64,000 bases of DNA from Vreelandella glaciei (GCF_013415125.1 NZ_JACCDE010000016.1:53732-117731); one strand, 5' to 3'. Positions 36,459-46,908 are shown, numbered from the stretch's first letter. Numbers and translations: made by a program. The notes: generated from the letters alone by a model not told the origin.

Positions 36459-37106
36459 ATGTTTATGTCTACGCTCCCCCCTACTCGCCCTACCTTCAAT
36501 CACCCTGAAGATGGTAGCGTTAACCGCTCGGGTTACCAGCAAAAGCCACAGATTCTGGCGCGTAAGCAGATTGCCCAAAGCCGTTTATTTCAGATTGAGT
36601 CACTGGATCTGCGCTTTTCCAATGGCGAAGAGCGCCAATTTGAACGTTTAACCGGCGCCGACCGGGGCGCGGTGATGATGGTGGCAATGCCTGACCCGGA
36701 GCACGTGCTGCTGATTCGCGAATACGCCGCCGGGTTTGAAGATTATGTGCTCACCTTGCCAAAAGGGTTGGTCGACCCCGGTGAAGACATTATCACCGCT
36801 GCCAATCGCGAGTTGATGGAGGAGTGTGGCGTGGGTGCGCACCGCATTGAACCGCTAGTCGAGCTTTCGTTGGCGCCGAACTATATGCGCCATCGAATGC
36901 AGGTGCTGCTTGCCACCGACCTTTACCCCAAGCGACTGCCAGGGGATGAACCCGAGCCGTTGATTGTGGAAACCCACGCCATTGAGGAGCTCCCTTCACT
37001 GCTATTACGCGAGGATTTTCACGAAGCCCGTGCGATTGCCGCGCTTTACATTGCGCGAGACAGGCTGCGTGAAGAGAAGCGCAATAGTGCGACGGATTTG
37101 CTTTGA
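36459..37106 (+). CDS. nudE: ADP-compounds Nudix hydrolase NudE
   Basis: A 215-residue Nudix enzyme expected to hydrolyse ADP-ribose, Ap3A or NADH. Features are QIAQSRLFQIESLDLRFSNG (as in E. coli NudE), IREYAAGFEDYVLTLPKGL, the Nudix box GLVDPGEDIITAANRELMEECGV, SLAPNYMRHRMQVLLATDLYP and a final FHEARAIAALYIARD. There is a 25-30-residue N-terminal extension compared with E. coli; the true start may be internal, although M1/M3 have an AGGCAC-type site upstream. Confidence 0.92.
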   Translation: MFMSTLPPTRPTFNHPEDGSVNRSGYQQKPQILARKQIAQSRLFQIESLDLRFSNGEERQFERLTGADRGAVMMVAMPDPEHVLLIREYAAGFEDYVLTLPKGLVDPGEDIITAANRELMEECGVGAHRIEPLVELSLAPNYMRHRMQVLLATDLYPKRLPGDEPEPLIVETHAIEELPSLLLREDFHEARAIAALYIARDRLREEKRNSATDLL

Positions 37107-37142
37107 GGCAGCTTTAGCTCTCAATTGTTACCTCTTACTTAT

Positions 37143-38201
37143 CTAAAGATGATTTTTCAATGTAATCCAACGCCGCTGGCGGTGGCTGTCCAGGCCGGCT
37201 TCCAGCAGAGCCATCGAACGCAGGGCATCGTCGACGCTTACCGGTAGCGGCGCTTTATCGCGGATAGCGGCGGTAATGCCCTGGTAATAAGCCAGGTAAT
37301 CGCCCGGTAGCGTCGGAAGTTCACGGCGTATCAGCGGCGCGTTTTCACCCTCTCCTTCACGCAGCGTTAACGTGCCATGTTGGCTATCTTCGCCCCACTG
37401 TGGTGCGGGCACTTCGCCTGCTTTCAGGCGATCCTCCTGGGGATCCAGACCGTACTTAACGAAGCTGCCTTGGGTGCCATGAATCCGAAAACGGGGGGTT
37501 GGATCGGCAACCAATGTGCCAGCGGCCAAGGTAACGCGAAAGCCTTCGTAATCGAGCAGTACCAGGAAATCGTCGTCGGCCTGGGAGTCGTCACGGAGTG
37601 CGTCTAGTTCCAGCAAGATTGCCTGAGGCATGCCAAACAGTTCGCAGGCTTGGTCCAGCAGGTGCGGGCCCAAATCGTACCAGATGCCACCACCGGGGGT
37701 CGCTTTCTCGCGCCAGCGATCACGCACTTCCGGGCGAAAGCGGTCAAAATGTGATTCAAAATTCACCAGTCGCCCTAGCGTCCCCGCTTCAAGCAACGCT
37801 TTAACGGTTAAGAAATCGCTATCCCAACGGCGGTTGTGAAATACCGACAAAAGACACTCTTTTTCATCCGCCAACTTTTTGAGCAACTTTCCTTCAGACA
37901 GCGTGACCGTGAATGGCTTATCGACCACCACGTGCTTGCCCGCCGACAGTGCCGCTTTCGCGAGCGAAAAATGCGTGTCGTTGGGTGTCGGAATAACAAT
38001 CAGATCAATATCGCTGCGCTTGCAAAGCGCCAACGCCTGGGCCTCCACCTCTACGCTAGGAAGTGACGCCTGCACCTTAGCAGCATCGCTTGAGGATACC
38101 GCCACCAAATCCAGGCCCTCCGAGGCCTGAATCAGCGGAGCGTGGAAGGTTTGGCTAGCGAACCCGTAGCCGACTAATCCAACGTTAATAATTGCCTTCA
38201 T
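37143..38201 (-). CDS. Gfo/Idh/MocA-family oxidoreductase (YdgJ-like)
   Basis: An NAD(P)-dependent sugar-type oxidoreductase, 352 residues. Rossmann motif VGLVGYGFASQTFHAPLI lies at the N-terminus. The central VIPTPNDTHFSLAKAALSAGKHVVVDKPFT carries the conserved Glu/Asp-Lys-Pro, followed by FHNRRWDSDFLT, FESHFDRFRPEVRDRW and GIWYDLGPHLLDQA. Similarity runs through the whole length of E. coli YdgJ. Substrate unknown. It is convergent with nudE, 36 bases apart. Confidence 0.9.
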   Translation of the reverse strand: MKAIINVGLVGYGFASQTFHAPLIQASEGLDLVAVSSSDAAKVQASLPSVEVEAQALALCKRSDIDLIVIPTPNDTHFSLAKAALSAGKHVVVDKPFTVTLSEGKLLKKLADEKECLLSVFHNRRWDSDFLTVKALLEAGTLGRLVNFESHFDRFRPEVRDRWREKATPGGGIWYDLGPHLLDQACELFGMPQAILLELDALRDDSQADDDFLVLLDYEGFRVTLAAGTLVADPTPRFRIHGTQGSFVKYGLDPQEDRLKAGEVPAPQWGEDSQHGTLTLREGEGENAPLIRRELPTLPGDYLAYYQGITAAIRDKAPLPVSVDDALRSMALLEAGLDSHRQRRWITLKNHL

Positions 38202-38255
38202 TTGATTCCTTCAAATTTGTTACTGCGACTGATGATTGCTGCACTTAGTGCCCTA

Positions 38256-40100
38256 TCAATCCAGCTTGCTTAGGTCCCGAACGGCCCCTTTGTCGGCAGA
38301 TGTCGCTAATAGCGCATAGGCTTTCAGCGCTGGGGTAATCTTGCGGGGGCGCTGTTCAACGGGCTTCCAGGCGGTGACGCCTTTTGCCTCCATCGCCTCG
38401 TGGCGAGCCGCCAGCTCAGCATCCCTCAGGTTGACGTTGATCGTCCGGTTAGGAATATCAATACGGATGATATCGCCCTGCTCAATTAAGCCAATGGCGC
38501 CCCCAGCTGCGGCTTCCGGCGACACATGGCCAATCGAAAGCCCAGAGGTGCCGCCCGAAAAGCGACCATCGGTGAGCAGCGCGCAGGCTTTGCCTAACCC
38601 TTTAGACTTGAGATACGAAGTGGGATAAAGCATCTCCTGCATACCGGGGCCACCTTTAGGCCCCTCGTAGCGGATCACGACGACATCGCCCGCTTTGACC
38701 TTATCCGCCAATACATGGGCAACCGCCTGATCCTGAGACTCAACCACATGGGCGGGGCCTTCAAATACCAGGATTGATTCGTCGACCCCGGCGGTTTTCA
38801 CCACGCAACCATCCAATGCGATATTGCCATACAGTACGGCTAAGCCGCCCTGCTGGGAGAACGCGTGCTCAAGATCGCGAATACAGCCGGTGGCGCGGTC
38901 GCCATCCAAACTCGGCCAGCGGGCGCTTTGGGAAAAGGCAGTCTGGGTGGGAATACCGCCCGGCCCAGCTTTAAAGAACTCAACGACTTCGGCGCTGGGC
39001 GAACGCATAATGTCCCACTCATCCAGCGCGGCTTTGAGACTGTCGCCATACACGGTGGGTACCGAGGTATCCAGCACACCGGCACGATCCAACTCACCTA
39101 GAATCGCCATGATACCGCCCGCACGATGGACATCTTCGATATGGTATTTCTGAGTGTTGGGCGCCACTTTGCATAGCTGGGGCACTTCACGGGAGAGCCG
39201 ATCGATATCCGCCATGGTGAAGTCCACCTCGGCTTCCTGGGCAGCCGCCAGGAAGTGCAAAATGGTGTTGGTCGAGCCACCCATGGCGATATCCAGGGTC
39301 ATGGCGTTTTTGAACGCTGCTTTGGAGGCAATGGCACGGGGTAGCAGGTGCGCTTCATCGCCTTCATAGTAGCGTTTGGCCAGCTCGACAATGCGGTGAC
39401 CGGCTGTTTCAAATAGGCGACGACGATCAGAGTGGGTGGCCAGCACGGTGCCGTTACCGGGCAAAGCCAAGCCTAGCGCCTCGGTCAGACAGTTCATCGA
39501 GTTGGCGGTGAACATACCCGAGCAGCTACCGCAGGTGGGGCACGCGCTACGCTCGACTTCGGCAAGCGTTTCATCATCCACGCTGTCATCGGCGGCCATT
39601 ACCATGGCGTCGACTAAATCAAGGCCATGGTTGAGCAGCTTGGTTTTACCCGCCTCCATGGGGCCGCCGGAAACAAAGATAACCGGGATATTGAGGCGCA
39701 GCGCGGCCATCAGCATCCCTGGGGTAATTTTGTCGCAGTTGGAGATACATACCAGCGCATCGGCGCAGTGAGCATTACACATGTACTCGACGCTGTCGGC
39801 GATCAGGTCCCGGCTAGGCAACGAGTAGAGCATGCCGTCGTGTCCCATGGCGATGCCGTCATCCACTGCAATGGTGTTGAACTCTTTCGCTACGCCACCC
39901 GCTTTCTCAATCTCCCGCGCCACTAGCTGGCCCATGTCCTTTAGGTGAACATGGCCCGGCACAAACTGGGTGAAGGAGTTGGCGACGGCAATAATCGGCT
40001 TTTGAAAATCACCATCCTGCATACCAGTGGCGCGCCACAGGGCGCGTGCACCGGCCATATTACGACCAGCGGTGGTGGTTCGTGAGCGATACTCTGGCAT
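38256..40100 (-). CDS. ilvD: Dihydroxy-acid dehydratase
   Basis: An iron-sulfur enzyme of valine, leucine and isoleucine synthesis that dehydrates dihydroxy acids to keto acids. Length 614 residues. Cluster cysteines sit in [13 protein letters not shown] and [18 protein letters not shown]; also [25 protein letters not shown] and the C-terminal [20 protein letters not shown]. The conserved N-terminus [23 protein letters not shown] supports the start. Confidence 0.97.
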   Translation of the reverse strand: MPEYRSRTTTAGRNMAGARALWRATGMQDGDFQKPIIAVANSFTQFVPGHVHLKDMGQLVAREIEKAGGVAKEFNTIAVDDGIAMGHDGMLYSLPSRDLIADSVEYMCNAHCADALVCISNCDKITPGMLMAALRLNIPVIFVSGGPMEAGKTKLLNHGLDLVDAMVMAADDSVDDETLAEVERSACPTCGSCSGMFTANSMNCLTEALGLALPGNGTVLATHSDRRRLFETAGHRIVELAKRYYEGDEAHLLPRAIASKAAFKNAMTLDIAMGGSTNTILHFLAAAQEAEVDFTMADIDRLSREVPQLCKVAPNTQKYHIEDVHRAGGIMAILGELDRAGVLDTSVPTVYGDSLKAALDEWDIMRSPSAEVVEFFKAGPGGIPTQTAFSQSARWPSLDGDRATGCIRDLEHAFSQQGGLAVLYGNIALDGCVVKTAGVDESILVFEGPAHVVESQDQAVAHVLADKVKAGDVVVIRYEGPKGGPGMQEMLYPTSYLKSKGLGKACALLTDGRFSGGTSGLSIGHVSPEAAAGGAIGLIEQGDIIRIDIPNRTINVNLRDAELAARHEAMEAKGVTAWKPVEQRPRKITPALKAYALLATSADKGAVRDLSKLD

Positions 40101-40328
40101 GGCGTCTCTCTCTTGACGTCTATCTCAAAGACGATTCACTATTTTTATTAGCCCACGGCAAGGATGGCCGCAGGCCAAGCTATTCTGAATAATATCAGCA
40201 ACCTTGGATTGTGGCATGCGCTTTACACAGAGACTAGGCCCACTCTGAAAACACAGCGAGCAAGGGTAATTGCCCTTACTAACTGTAAGGCTGATGCAGG
40301 GTTATCTAGTAATTCAGTAAACAGATGT

Positions 40329-40359
40329 AAAAAAGCGCCGTACTTACGTACAGCGCTTT
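40329..40359 (-). terminator. Rho-independent terminator of the Lon-family gene
   Basis: On the minus strand AAAGCGC...GCGCTTT with an inner GTAC/GTAC pairing (one mismatch) is followed by TTT, 30 bases after the stop codon at 40389. Confidence 0.75.
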
Positions 40360-40388
40360 AATTACCGTCATGGGTGTAACCGTTGAGC

Positions 40389-42887
40389 CTACCCGCGACC
40401 AAACACCACATCGGCTACATCGCGGTAGCGTTTGGCAAAATGCACCGTCATGCCCTCTTTCAGATAGTCCGGCAACTCTTCGTAATCACGTTTATTGGCC
40501 TCGGGCAGGATCAATTCGAAAATATCACTGCGCCGCGCGGCAATCACTTTTTCGCGAATACCGCCAACCGGCAGCACTTGGCCGGTTAAGGTTAGTTCGC
40601 CGGTCATCGCCAGGGGCCGATCAATGGCATGGTGCTTAGCCAACGACAGCAGCGCAGTGGTCATGGTAACGCCGGCCGAAGGGCCATCTTTCGGCGTGGC
40701 CCCTTCGGGCACGTGTAAGTGCACAAATGCCGAGTCAAAGAAATCGGCATCGGCGCCATACTCCTGCAGGTGGCCCAGGGTATAGCTGTAAGCGATATTG
40801 GCTGACTCCTGCATCACCTCGCCGAGCTTGCCAGTCAGCTTAAAGCCACGATCCAGCGAGTGTACCTTGCCCGCTTCAATGGGTAGCGTTGCCCCGCCCA
40901 TGGAGGTCCACGCCAAGCCGGTCACCACCCCTTCGCCGGTCAGCACTTTTTCCTTGCGGAAAATCGGTGCGCCTAAGAATTCTTCCAGATTCTTCACCGA
41001 TATCTTGACCGTTTCGGGCTCCTCTTCGAGCAGCTTGACGGCCGATTTACGCACAATACGATGCAGCTGCTTTTCAAGCTGGCGAACACCGGCTTCACGG
41101 GCGTAGCCTTCAATCACTTGCTTTAAGGCCGCATCGGACAGACTGATACGCTTTTTCGTTAGGTTGTCGCGTTTGAGCAGCTTCGGCCACAGGTGATGCT
41201 TGGCAATTGCCAGCTTCTCTTCGGCGATATAACCGGAAAGACGGATCTGCTCCATGCGGTCTAGCAACGGCCCTGGAATTGAATCCAGCGTATTAGCGGT
41301 GCATATAAACAGCACCTTGGAGAGATCCATACGCACATCGAGATAGTGATCGAGGAAGTCGACGTTCTGCTCGGGGTCGAGTACTTCCAGCAGCGCCGAG
41401 GCAGGGTCGCCCTGGAAGGACTGCCCTAGCTTGTCGATCTCATCCAGCATGATGACGGGGTTTTCGACCTCGACCTCTTTAAAGGCTTGCACCAGCTTGC
41501 CCGGCATCGCGCCGACATAGGTACGCCGATGGCCTTTAATTTCCGCTTCGTCGCGCATACCCCCAACAGAGAAGCGGTAAAACTGACGTCCCAGGGCTTC
41601 AGCGATCGAACGCCCAATGGAGGTCTTACCTACCCCTGGCGGGCCGACCAACAGCACTATCGAGCCGCCTACGTCGCCTTTAAACGTGCCCTCGGCCAGA
41701 AATTCGATAATACGCTCTTTAACGTCTTTCAAACCGTCGTGGTCGCGATCCAACACTTGCCGCGCGTGGGGTAGATCGAGCTGATCCTGGCTGGTCACCC
41801 CCCAAGGCAGCGAGGTTAACCAGTCCAGATAGTTGCGCGTGGTGCCATATTCCGGCGAGCCGGTTTCCAGCACACTGAGTTTATTGAGCTCATCGTCAAT
41901 ACGCGATTGAACCCGTTCGGGCACAACCAACGACTCCAAACGCGCTCTAAAGGTATCCACGTCATTTTCGCGATCATCTTTGGAGATACCCAATTCACGC
42001 TGGATAACCTTGAGCTGCTCACGCAGGAAGAACTCGCGCTGGCGATCCTGCATTTGCGCGTTGACCTGCTCGCTGATCTCACCCTGCAGCAGCGCTACAT
42101 CGATCTCTTTACGCAACAGCGGCAGCACTTTCTGCATCCGCTCTTCCACCGACAGGGTGGCCAGCACATCCTGAAGCTCTGGGCCTTTGGCGGAGGTAAT
42201 AGCGGCGGCAAAATCGGTCAGCGGGCCCGGCTGGTGCGGGCTAAAGCGGTTGAGGTAGTGCTTGAGCTCTTCACCGTACAGCGGGTTGATCGGCAGCAGC
42301 TCTTTAATGCCGTTGATGATCGCCATGGCATAGGCGCGGGTCTCTTCGTTCTCCGCGTCAACCGGCTCTTTCGGGTAGGTGACTTCCACCAGATAAGGCG
42401 GTTCTTTGGAGAGCCAACGGGTAATTTTAAAGCGCTGCAGGCCCTGAGCGATAAACTGGATCTGGTCGTCTTCGCCCTTGAGTTTATGCACCTTCACCGC
42501 CGTACCAATCTCAGGAAAACCTTCGTGATCAAGAGAGGTAACGCCCTGCTCGCCGACATAAGCGACGCCCAGGGTGTGGTGCGGCGTGTTACCCACGCGG
42601 CGCATGGTCTCTTCCCAGCGCTCACGGTTAACCACCAAAGGCTGAACCTGGGCGGGGAAGAAAGGACGATTATGAATAGGGAGAAGATAAATGCGCTCGG
42701 GCAGCATGTCGCTGGCGGGCACTAGAGAGTTCACCCGCTCGCCGTCAGAGCGATACTCTTCACTGCTCTTCTCGTCACTGCTCTTATCATCAACGTCGTG
42801 GGATTTATCGGTATTTGAGGATGACTCTTCATCGTCAATTTGCCAATCGAGGTGTTCTTGATCGCGTTCGTAATCCTGGTCGCTCAT
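40389..42887 (-). CDS. lon: Lon-family ATP-dependent protease (AsrA-like)
   Basis: An 832-residue cytoplasmic AAA+ serine protease. An acidic disordered N-terminus (about 1-55) precedes the LON substrate domain (YLLPIHNRPFFPAQVQPLVVN). Walker A GPPGVGKTS is at 415-423, Walker B VIMLDEIDK follows, and the Ser-Lys dyad sits in TPKDGPSAGVTM and the following helix. The opening LLPIHNRPFFPAQ resembles the second Lon of pseudomonads (AsrA) more than classical Lon (LLPLRDVVVYP), so a separate lon may exist elsewhere in the genome. A sigma-32-like promoter lies upstream. Confidence 0.92.
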   Translation of the reverse strand: MSDQDYERDQEHLDWQIDDEESSSNTDKSHDVDDKSSDEKSSEEYRSDGERVNSLVPASDMLPERIYLLPIHNRPFFPAQVQPLVVNRERWEETMRRVGNTPHHTLGVAYVGEQGVTSLDHEGFPEIGTAVKVHKLKGEDDQIQFIAQGLQRFKITRWLSKEPPYLVEVTYPKEPVDAENEETRAYAMAIINGIKELLPINPLYGEELKHYLNRFSPHQPGPLTDFAAAITSAKGPELQDVLATLSVEERMQKVLPLLRKEIDVALLQGEISEQVNAQMQDRQREFFLREQLKVIQRELGISKDDRENDVDTFRARLESLVVPERVQSRIDDELNKLSVLETGSPEYGTTRNYLDWLTSLPWGVTSQDQLDLPHARQVLDRDHDGLKDVKERIIEFLAEGTFKGDVGGSIVLLVGPPGVGKTSIGRSIAEALGRQFYRFSVGGMRDEAEIKGHRRTYVGAMPGKLVQAFKEVEVENPVIMLDEIDKLGQSFQGDPASALLEVLDPEQNVDFLDHYLDVRMDLSKVLFICTANTLDSIPGPLLDRMEQIRLSGYIAEEKLAIAKHHLWPKLLKRDNLTKKRISLSDAALKQVIEGYAREAGVRQLEKQLHRIVRKSAVKLLEEEPETVKISVKNLEEFLGAPIFRKEKVLTGEGVVTGLAWTSMGGATLPIEAGKVHSLDRGFKLTGKLGEVMQESANIAYSYTLGHLQEYGADADFFDSAFVHLHVPEGATPKDGPSAGVTMTTALLSLAKHHAIDRPLAMTGELTLTGQVLPVGGIREKVIAARRSDIFELILPEANKRDYEELPDYLKEGMTVHFAKRYRDVADVVFGRG

Positions 42888-42941
42888 GCGTCCTCCAATG
42901 AACCGATACCGGCGGTGAGAACCGCCTAGCGTTGTTCATGG

Positions 42942-42969
42942 AATGCGGGCAGTGCGCCAAAACTTCAAC
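42942..42969 (-). promoter_or_regulatory. Possible heat-shock (sigma-32-like) promoter for the Lon-family gene
   Basis: On the minus strand GTTGAAG (42969-42963) and CCCGCATT (42949-42942) with a 13-base spacer resemble the sigma-32 consensus CTTGAAA / CCCCATNT, about 55 bases upstream of the start codon. Partial match only. Confidence 0.35.
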
Positions 42970-42984
42970 CCTTAGGGCCTGTTT

Positions 42985-43030
42985 TTGTGGGAGGTAGCGA
43001 TAGCTCGCGACCGATGTAGCGACATGCAGC
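42985..43030. repeat. Possible REP-like palindromic sequence
   Basis: TGTGGGAGGTAGCGATAGC continues into TCGCGACC and GATGTAGCGACATG. It resembles pseudomonad REP elements (GTGGGAGC...GCTCGCGA) by type. It shares the core AGCTCGCGAC with the hairpin at 53703-53740. Copy number in the genome is unknown. Confidence 0.4.
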
Positions 43031-43064
43031 TGAGTGATTAAAGCTAAGACTTTTCGTACAAAAC

Positions 43065-44318
43065 TTAAGGCCATAGTTCGGGCATGGGGCGACCATTAAC
43101 ACGCCAGACGCCGCGCACTACATCAAACTGCAATTCACGGGTGCCAAGCGGCAAGCCTAACCATAGCGCGGCAACGGTGGGCGCATCATACCAGGTAAAG
43201 TCACCATCAATACGCTCCCGCCATTTCGCCTGCTCTTCCTCTTCGTCGAGATTAACCACGCTCAGCTCATCCAACGCGCGGGCGTCAAAAAACAGCGCGC
43301 CATCCGCATCGAGGCGAATCCCTAGCAGTGGGCTGTCTATCGCCACTGTGGGCACATCTAGGCGCGGCGAGTCACTGAGCATATTCCGAAAATCAGGCTC
43401 AAGACGGGCCAGCAACCCTTCAGCCATGGGCAGGCTGGCATCGCCCCAAGCGGCTTCCTGGCGTAAACGGCGAATGGCGTGGCGAACCGCATCGGCGTTG
43501 ATGCGCGAAAGCTCCATCTCTATTCGCCCATTAAGCAACGGCGTGTCGGGCGCTTCTGAGGGAACCATCACCTCCCCCACTTCTAAATCGCCGTTAATGC
43601 GCAGTTCGCTTTCATCCAGCACCATATGGCTATTTAAATCGAGCGGCGCCAGTTGGATGTCATAGGAGGGATAACTAAGCGTCAGTGTCTCAATATGCAG
43701 ATGATCGCGCTGGGCAAAGTGGTAAGCACCATCGGTATAGGTGTAGCGGCTTTCAAGCACCGTGGGCCCTAATGCAAGCTGGGCCAAGCCATCGGTCAGT
43801 GTTAGCTGATCCAATAACCCACGCAGGCGCCAATCACCAAAGACGCCTTCGAGGCGCAGCCGACCACCACGGACGGCTAACTCGCGACCATTTTGTTGAA
43901 TGACAAAAGGCGCCAGGGCAAGGCGTAGTTCACTGTGGCCGCTAAGGGTGTGATAACGCCCCTGCCAGCGAGGCACCGAAGGGGCGGTAACCTCCCCCAC
44001 TGCTTGCTGCAATACGGTATCCAGGCGAGGTAATACGGTGCCTTCTACATCCGTGCTTAAAATGCCGTGGCGGGCGCTATAGGTCAGTTCAAGCCGCCAG
44101 GGGCGACCCAATAGCGGTGAAAGTATCAGCCGCCCTTGGGAACTTAGCCAACCCTGGCGGCTCTCAGTTCTGTTGACACGCCATTCGCCCCGCGCTTCCA
44201 GATCTTCTAGCGCCTGACGCAGGCTGCGCTCAAAGAGCACGCTTGAGAGAAGTTGCGCTGCCATCCATACCACGGCGATTATCGCCAGGGTAGGGACAAT
44301 CAGACGTTCCTTGCGCAT
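43065..44318 (-). CDS. YdgA-like (DUF945) protein
   Basis: A 417-residue protein with one N-terminal membrane anchor (about 6-28, LIVPTLAIIAVVWMAAQLLS), then a long periplasmic region of predicted beta structure. RQGWLSSQGRL near residue 53 is typical of the YdgA/DUF945 family. Function is unproven; E. coli YdgA has been described as an inner-membrane/periplasmic protein. ATG at 44318 is chosen for the GGAGG site 6 bases upstream. Confidence 0.8.
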   Translation of the reverse strand: MRKERLIVPTLAIIAVVWMAAQLLSSVLFERSLRQALEDLEARGEWRVNRTESRQGWLSSQGRLILSPLLGRPWRLELTYSARHGILSTDVEGTVLPRLDTVLQQAVGEVTAPSVPRWQGRYHTLSGHSELRLALAPFVIQQNGRELAVRGGRLRLEGVFGDWRLRGLLDQLTLTDGLAQLALGPTVLESRYTYTDGAYHFAQRDHLHIETLTLSYPSYDIQLAPLDLNSHMVLDESELRINGDLEVGEVMVPSEAPDTPLLNGRIEMELSRINADAVRHAIRRLRQEAAWGDASLPMAEGLLARLEPDFRNMLSDSPRLDVPTVAIDSPLLGIRLDADGALFFDARALDELSVVNLDEEEEQAKWRERIDGDFTWYDAPTVAALWLGLPLGTRELQFDVVRGVWRVNGRPMPELWP

Positions 44319-44417
44319 GCTGCCTCCTTGGTGCCAACGCACTTAAATGGCGAAAGCTACCGACAATGCCTAGTATCTGTAATACCTAGTATCCGTACCG
44401 TTTTCCTAATGAATTTT

Positions 44418-44891
44418 TTAATGCAGCCAGAACCACAAGTGCATAATACTCCAGGCGTAGACCCCTGCCATCACATCATCAATCATAATACCGAAACCAC
44501 CGGCTACACGGCGGTCAGCCCAACGTATTGGCCAGGGCTTAAAAACATCGAAGATACGAAAGACCACAAATCCCCATAGCGCAGCTTCCCATGAAAAGGG
44601 TACCGCGGCCATGGTGAGCCAGTAGCCAACAAATTCATCCCACACAATCCCTGAGTGGTCGTGTACGCCTAAGTCGTGTGACGTCTTATCGCATAGCCAA
44701 ACGCCAACAACAAAAGCGACGAAACAAATGCTTAGGTACCAGCCTAAGGGCAAATCCGCCATCATCCAGTAGAACGGAATGGCGGCCAGCGTGCCAAAGG
44801 TGCCGGGAGCCCACGGCACCGTGCCGCTACCTAAGCCAAAGGCAAAAAAATGTGTTGGGCGACGCCAGACACTTTTCGGTGCACGATTCAT
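44418..44891 (-). CDS. pgpA: Phosphatidylglycerophosphatase A
   Basis: An inner-membrane phosphatase that forms phosphatidylglycerol from its phosphate precursor. Length 157 residues. GLGSGTVPWAPGTFGTLAAIPFYW, HDHSGIVWDEFVGYW and the C-terminal FRIFDVFKPWPIRWADRRVAGGFGIMIDDVMAG are the family motifs, with acidic catalytic residues in WDE and DD. Start overlaps the thiL stop (ATGA). Confidence 0.96.
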   Translation of the reverse strand: MNRAPKSVWRRPTHFFAFGLGSGTVPWAPGTFGTLAAIPFYWMMADLPLGWYLSICFVAFVVGVWLCDKTSHDLGVHDHSGIVWDEFVGYWLTMAAVPFSWEAALWGFVVFRIFDVFKPWPIRWADRRVAGGFGIMIDDVMAGVYAWSIMHLWFWLH

Positions 44892-45889
44892 GGCGTGTCC
44901 CCACTAAAATGCTGCCAACCGGCATAGCCATTGACATAACTACTCAGATCACTCTGGTCAGAAGCACTAATGCCTAGCGGCTCGCAACAGCGACCAATCA
45001 CCGTTAGCGTCAAGCCTAATGACGCCAGACGCTGCTGAGCCTTGGCTATATCGTCAGCGTGTAAGGTGACGAGCAGTTCATAATCATCACCACCGGACAG
45101 CGCCGCCTTTAGTGCAGCTTCCCGACCCAGCGTGTTTTCCAGCTCTTCTGCCAGCGGTAAAGCGGCTATGTCGATGACTGCCCCGACCTGCGAAGCCGCG
45201 CGAAGATGCGCCAGGTCGGCCATTAAGCCATCAGAAATATCCATCGCCGCGGTGGCTAATCCACGCAGTGCCACGCCCGCCACCAAACGCGGTTCAGGCA
45301 GCAAATAGCGGCGCAGCAATGGGTGCGCCAAGTCACGCTCACCCTTGTGCCAGAGCGCTAGCCCACCGCCCCCGCCGCCTAATGCACCGGTAACGGCAAT
45401 CAGGTCGCCAGGCTGAGCACCGCTGCGGGTCAGCGCTTCGCCCACCGGCACCTCGCCCATGACAGTCACGCCAATCGAAAGCGCGCCAGAAGTTACGTCC
45501 CCGCCCACCAGCGTGGTGGCGTGTTGCTGGCAGAGTGTATGAAAGCCACGCGCATAGTCAGCAAGCCAAAGATGCGTTGCTTCATCATCGGCAAATTGGC
45601 GCTGATCAAAGGTTAATGCCATCAGGCACCAGCGGGATTTGGCCCCCATGGCGGCCAAATCGCTAAGCGCGACCGCCAAGGCACGATGGCCCACCGCGAA
45701 GGCTGGCGCTTCGCGGGGAAAGTGAACACCCACCACCGAGGTGTCAACGCTCACGGCCAACTGTTGGCCCGCTTGCGGCATCAATAGCGTGGCGTCGTCT
45801 CCACATCCTAGTGTGACGCCATTTGACGCGGTCGACGCCTCCTGCGACGACATGAAATAGCGTCGGATCAAATCAAATTCGGCAAGCAC
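44888..45889 (-). CDS. thiL: Thiamine-monophosphate kinase
   Basis: Makes thiamine pyrophosphate, the last step of the pathway. Length 333 residues. It has LGCGDDATLLMP, VSVDTSVVGVHFPRE (most homologues have D-T/S-L-V-E-G-x-H-F), VALSDLAAMGAKSRW, GGDVTSG, GALGGGGGGLAL, DISDGLMADLAHL and SGGDDYELLVT, the metal- and ATP-binding segments of the family. Located between nusB and pgpA as in many gammaproteobacteria. Confidence 0.95.
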   Translation of the reverse strand: MLAEFDLIRRYFMSSQEASTASNGVTLGCGDDATLLMPQAGQQLAVSVDTSVVGVHFPREAPAFAVGHRALAVALSDLAAMGAKSRWCLMALTFDQRQFADDEATHLWLADYARGFHTLCQQHATTLVGGDVTSGALSIGVTVMGEVPVGEALTRSGAQPGDLIAVTGALGGGGGGLALWHKGERDLAHPLLRRYLLPEPRLVAGVALRGLATAAMDISDGLMADLAHLRAASQVGAVIDIAALPLAEELENTLGREAALKAALSGGDDYELLVTLHADDIAKAQQRLASLGLTLTVIGRCCEPLGISASDQSDLSSYVNGYAGWQHFSGDTP

Positions 45890-45925
45890 AAAGGCCCCTT
45901 AAACGCATTGTCATGACACTCGCGT

Positions 45926-46420
45926 TCAGAGACGGCGAGCGCTGACCTCGGCACTACGCAGGCGAATCGCCAGCTTGTCTAGAATGCCGTTCACGTATTT
46001 ATGGCCGTCGGTGGCGCCAAATGACTTAGCCAACTCAACGCCTTCGTTAATCACTACACGATAGGGTACTTCCATTCGTCGGGATAGCTCGTAAGCGCCT
46101 AAGCGAAGAATTGCCAGCTCGACGGCATCGAGATCTTCCAGGCGGCGATCCAGTAATGGAGAGATTTCACGATCCAGTTCCGCTTTAAAACGTACGGTGT
46201 TGTGCAGCAATTCGTGAAACAGCGCTTTGTCGGCGATCTCCATCACCTTGACCCAGTTTTCGTGGTCTTCCAGGTCGTCATCGGCTACCTGGCTACGAAA
46301 CTCAGCTTCAATGGTAGTGATGGATTTACCCGTCATGTGCCACTGATAAAGCCCCTGCACGGTTAACTCACGCGCCGCGTGGCGGCCTTGCTGAGCGGCA
46401 GAGGGTTTACGCTCGCTCAT
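45926..46420 (-). CDS. nusB: Transcription antitermination factor NusB
   Basis: An all-helical RNA-binding protein that works with NusE at boxA of rRNA operons. Length 164 residues: an Arg-rich start ([20 protein letters not shown]), [26 protein letters not shown] core and [30 protein letters not shown] at the end. Its start overlaps the ribH stop by four bases. Confidence 0.97.
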   Translation of the reverse strand: MSERKPSAAQQGRHAARELTVQGLYQWHMTGKSITTIEAEFRSQVADDDLEDHENWVKVMEIADKALFHELLHNTVRFKAELDREISPLLDRRLEDLDAVELAILRLGAYELSRRMEVPYRVVINEGVELAKSFGATDGHKYVNGILDKLAIRLRSAEVSARRL

Positions 46421-46905
46421 TGGGTATCTCCTAACGGCAGCGCGCGTAGTAGTGAGACCATTTCCATGGCGGCCATGGCCGCTTCGGTGCCTTTATTACC
46501 GGCTTTGGTCCCCGCACGCTCAATCGCTTGTTCGATCGTCTCAACGGTTAACACGCCGTTAGCGACCGGGGTTTCAAACTCAAGCTGCAGGTGATTAATC
46601 GCTGTGTTGCAGCCGCCCGCCACGTATTCAAAGTGCGGCGTTCCACCGCGAATCACCGCGCCTAGCGCGATGACGGCATCAGGCTTCATCACCTTCAGCA
46701 CGCGCTTAACTGCTAACGGCAGTTCCCAGGCACCCGGCACGTGAACAATATGAATATGCTCGGCATCGACGCCATGACGCGTCAAGCTGTCGACCGCCCC
46801 TTCCACCAGGCTATCCACCACGTGATGGTTAAAGCGACCGACCACGATGACATAATGCCCATCGACGTCAACAAAAGTACCTTCAACTTGAGAAAGGGAG
46901 TTCAT
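46417..46905 (-). CDS. ribH: 6,7-dimethyl-8-ribityllumazine synthase
   Basis: Joins the pyrimidine and the four-carbon unit in riboflavin synthesis and forms a 60-subunit shell or smaller ring. Length 162 residues. It has [33 protein letters not shown] (ligand-binding), [17 protein letters not shown] and [20 protein letters not shown] at 46905 is preferred over a TTG one codon earlier; AGGA lies 8 bases upstream, inside a 14-bp repeat unit. Confidence 0.97.
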   Translation of the reverse strand: MNSLSQVEGTFVDVDGHYVIVVGRFNHHVVDSLVEGAVDSLTRHGVDAEHIHIVHVPGAWELPLAVKRVLKVMKPDAVIALGAVIRGGTPHFEYVAGGCNTAINHLQLEFETPVANGVLTVETIEQAIERAGTKAGNKGTEAAMAAMEMVSLLRALPLGDTQ

Positions 46906-46908
46906 CAA

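Noticed and set aside
41907..42725. A 272-codon plus-strand frame opposite the Lon-family gene
   Set aside because: Shadow of a well-supported gene; His/Arg/Gln-rich product without motifs.
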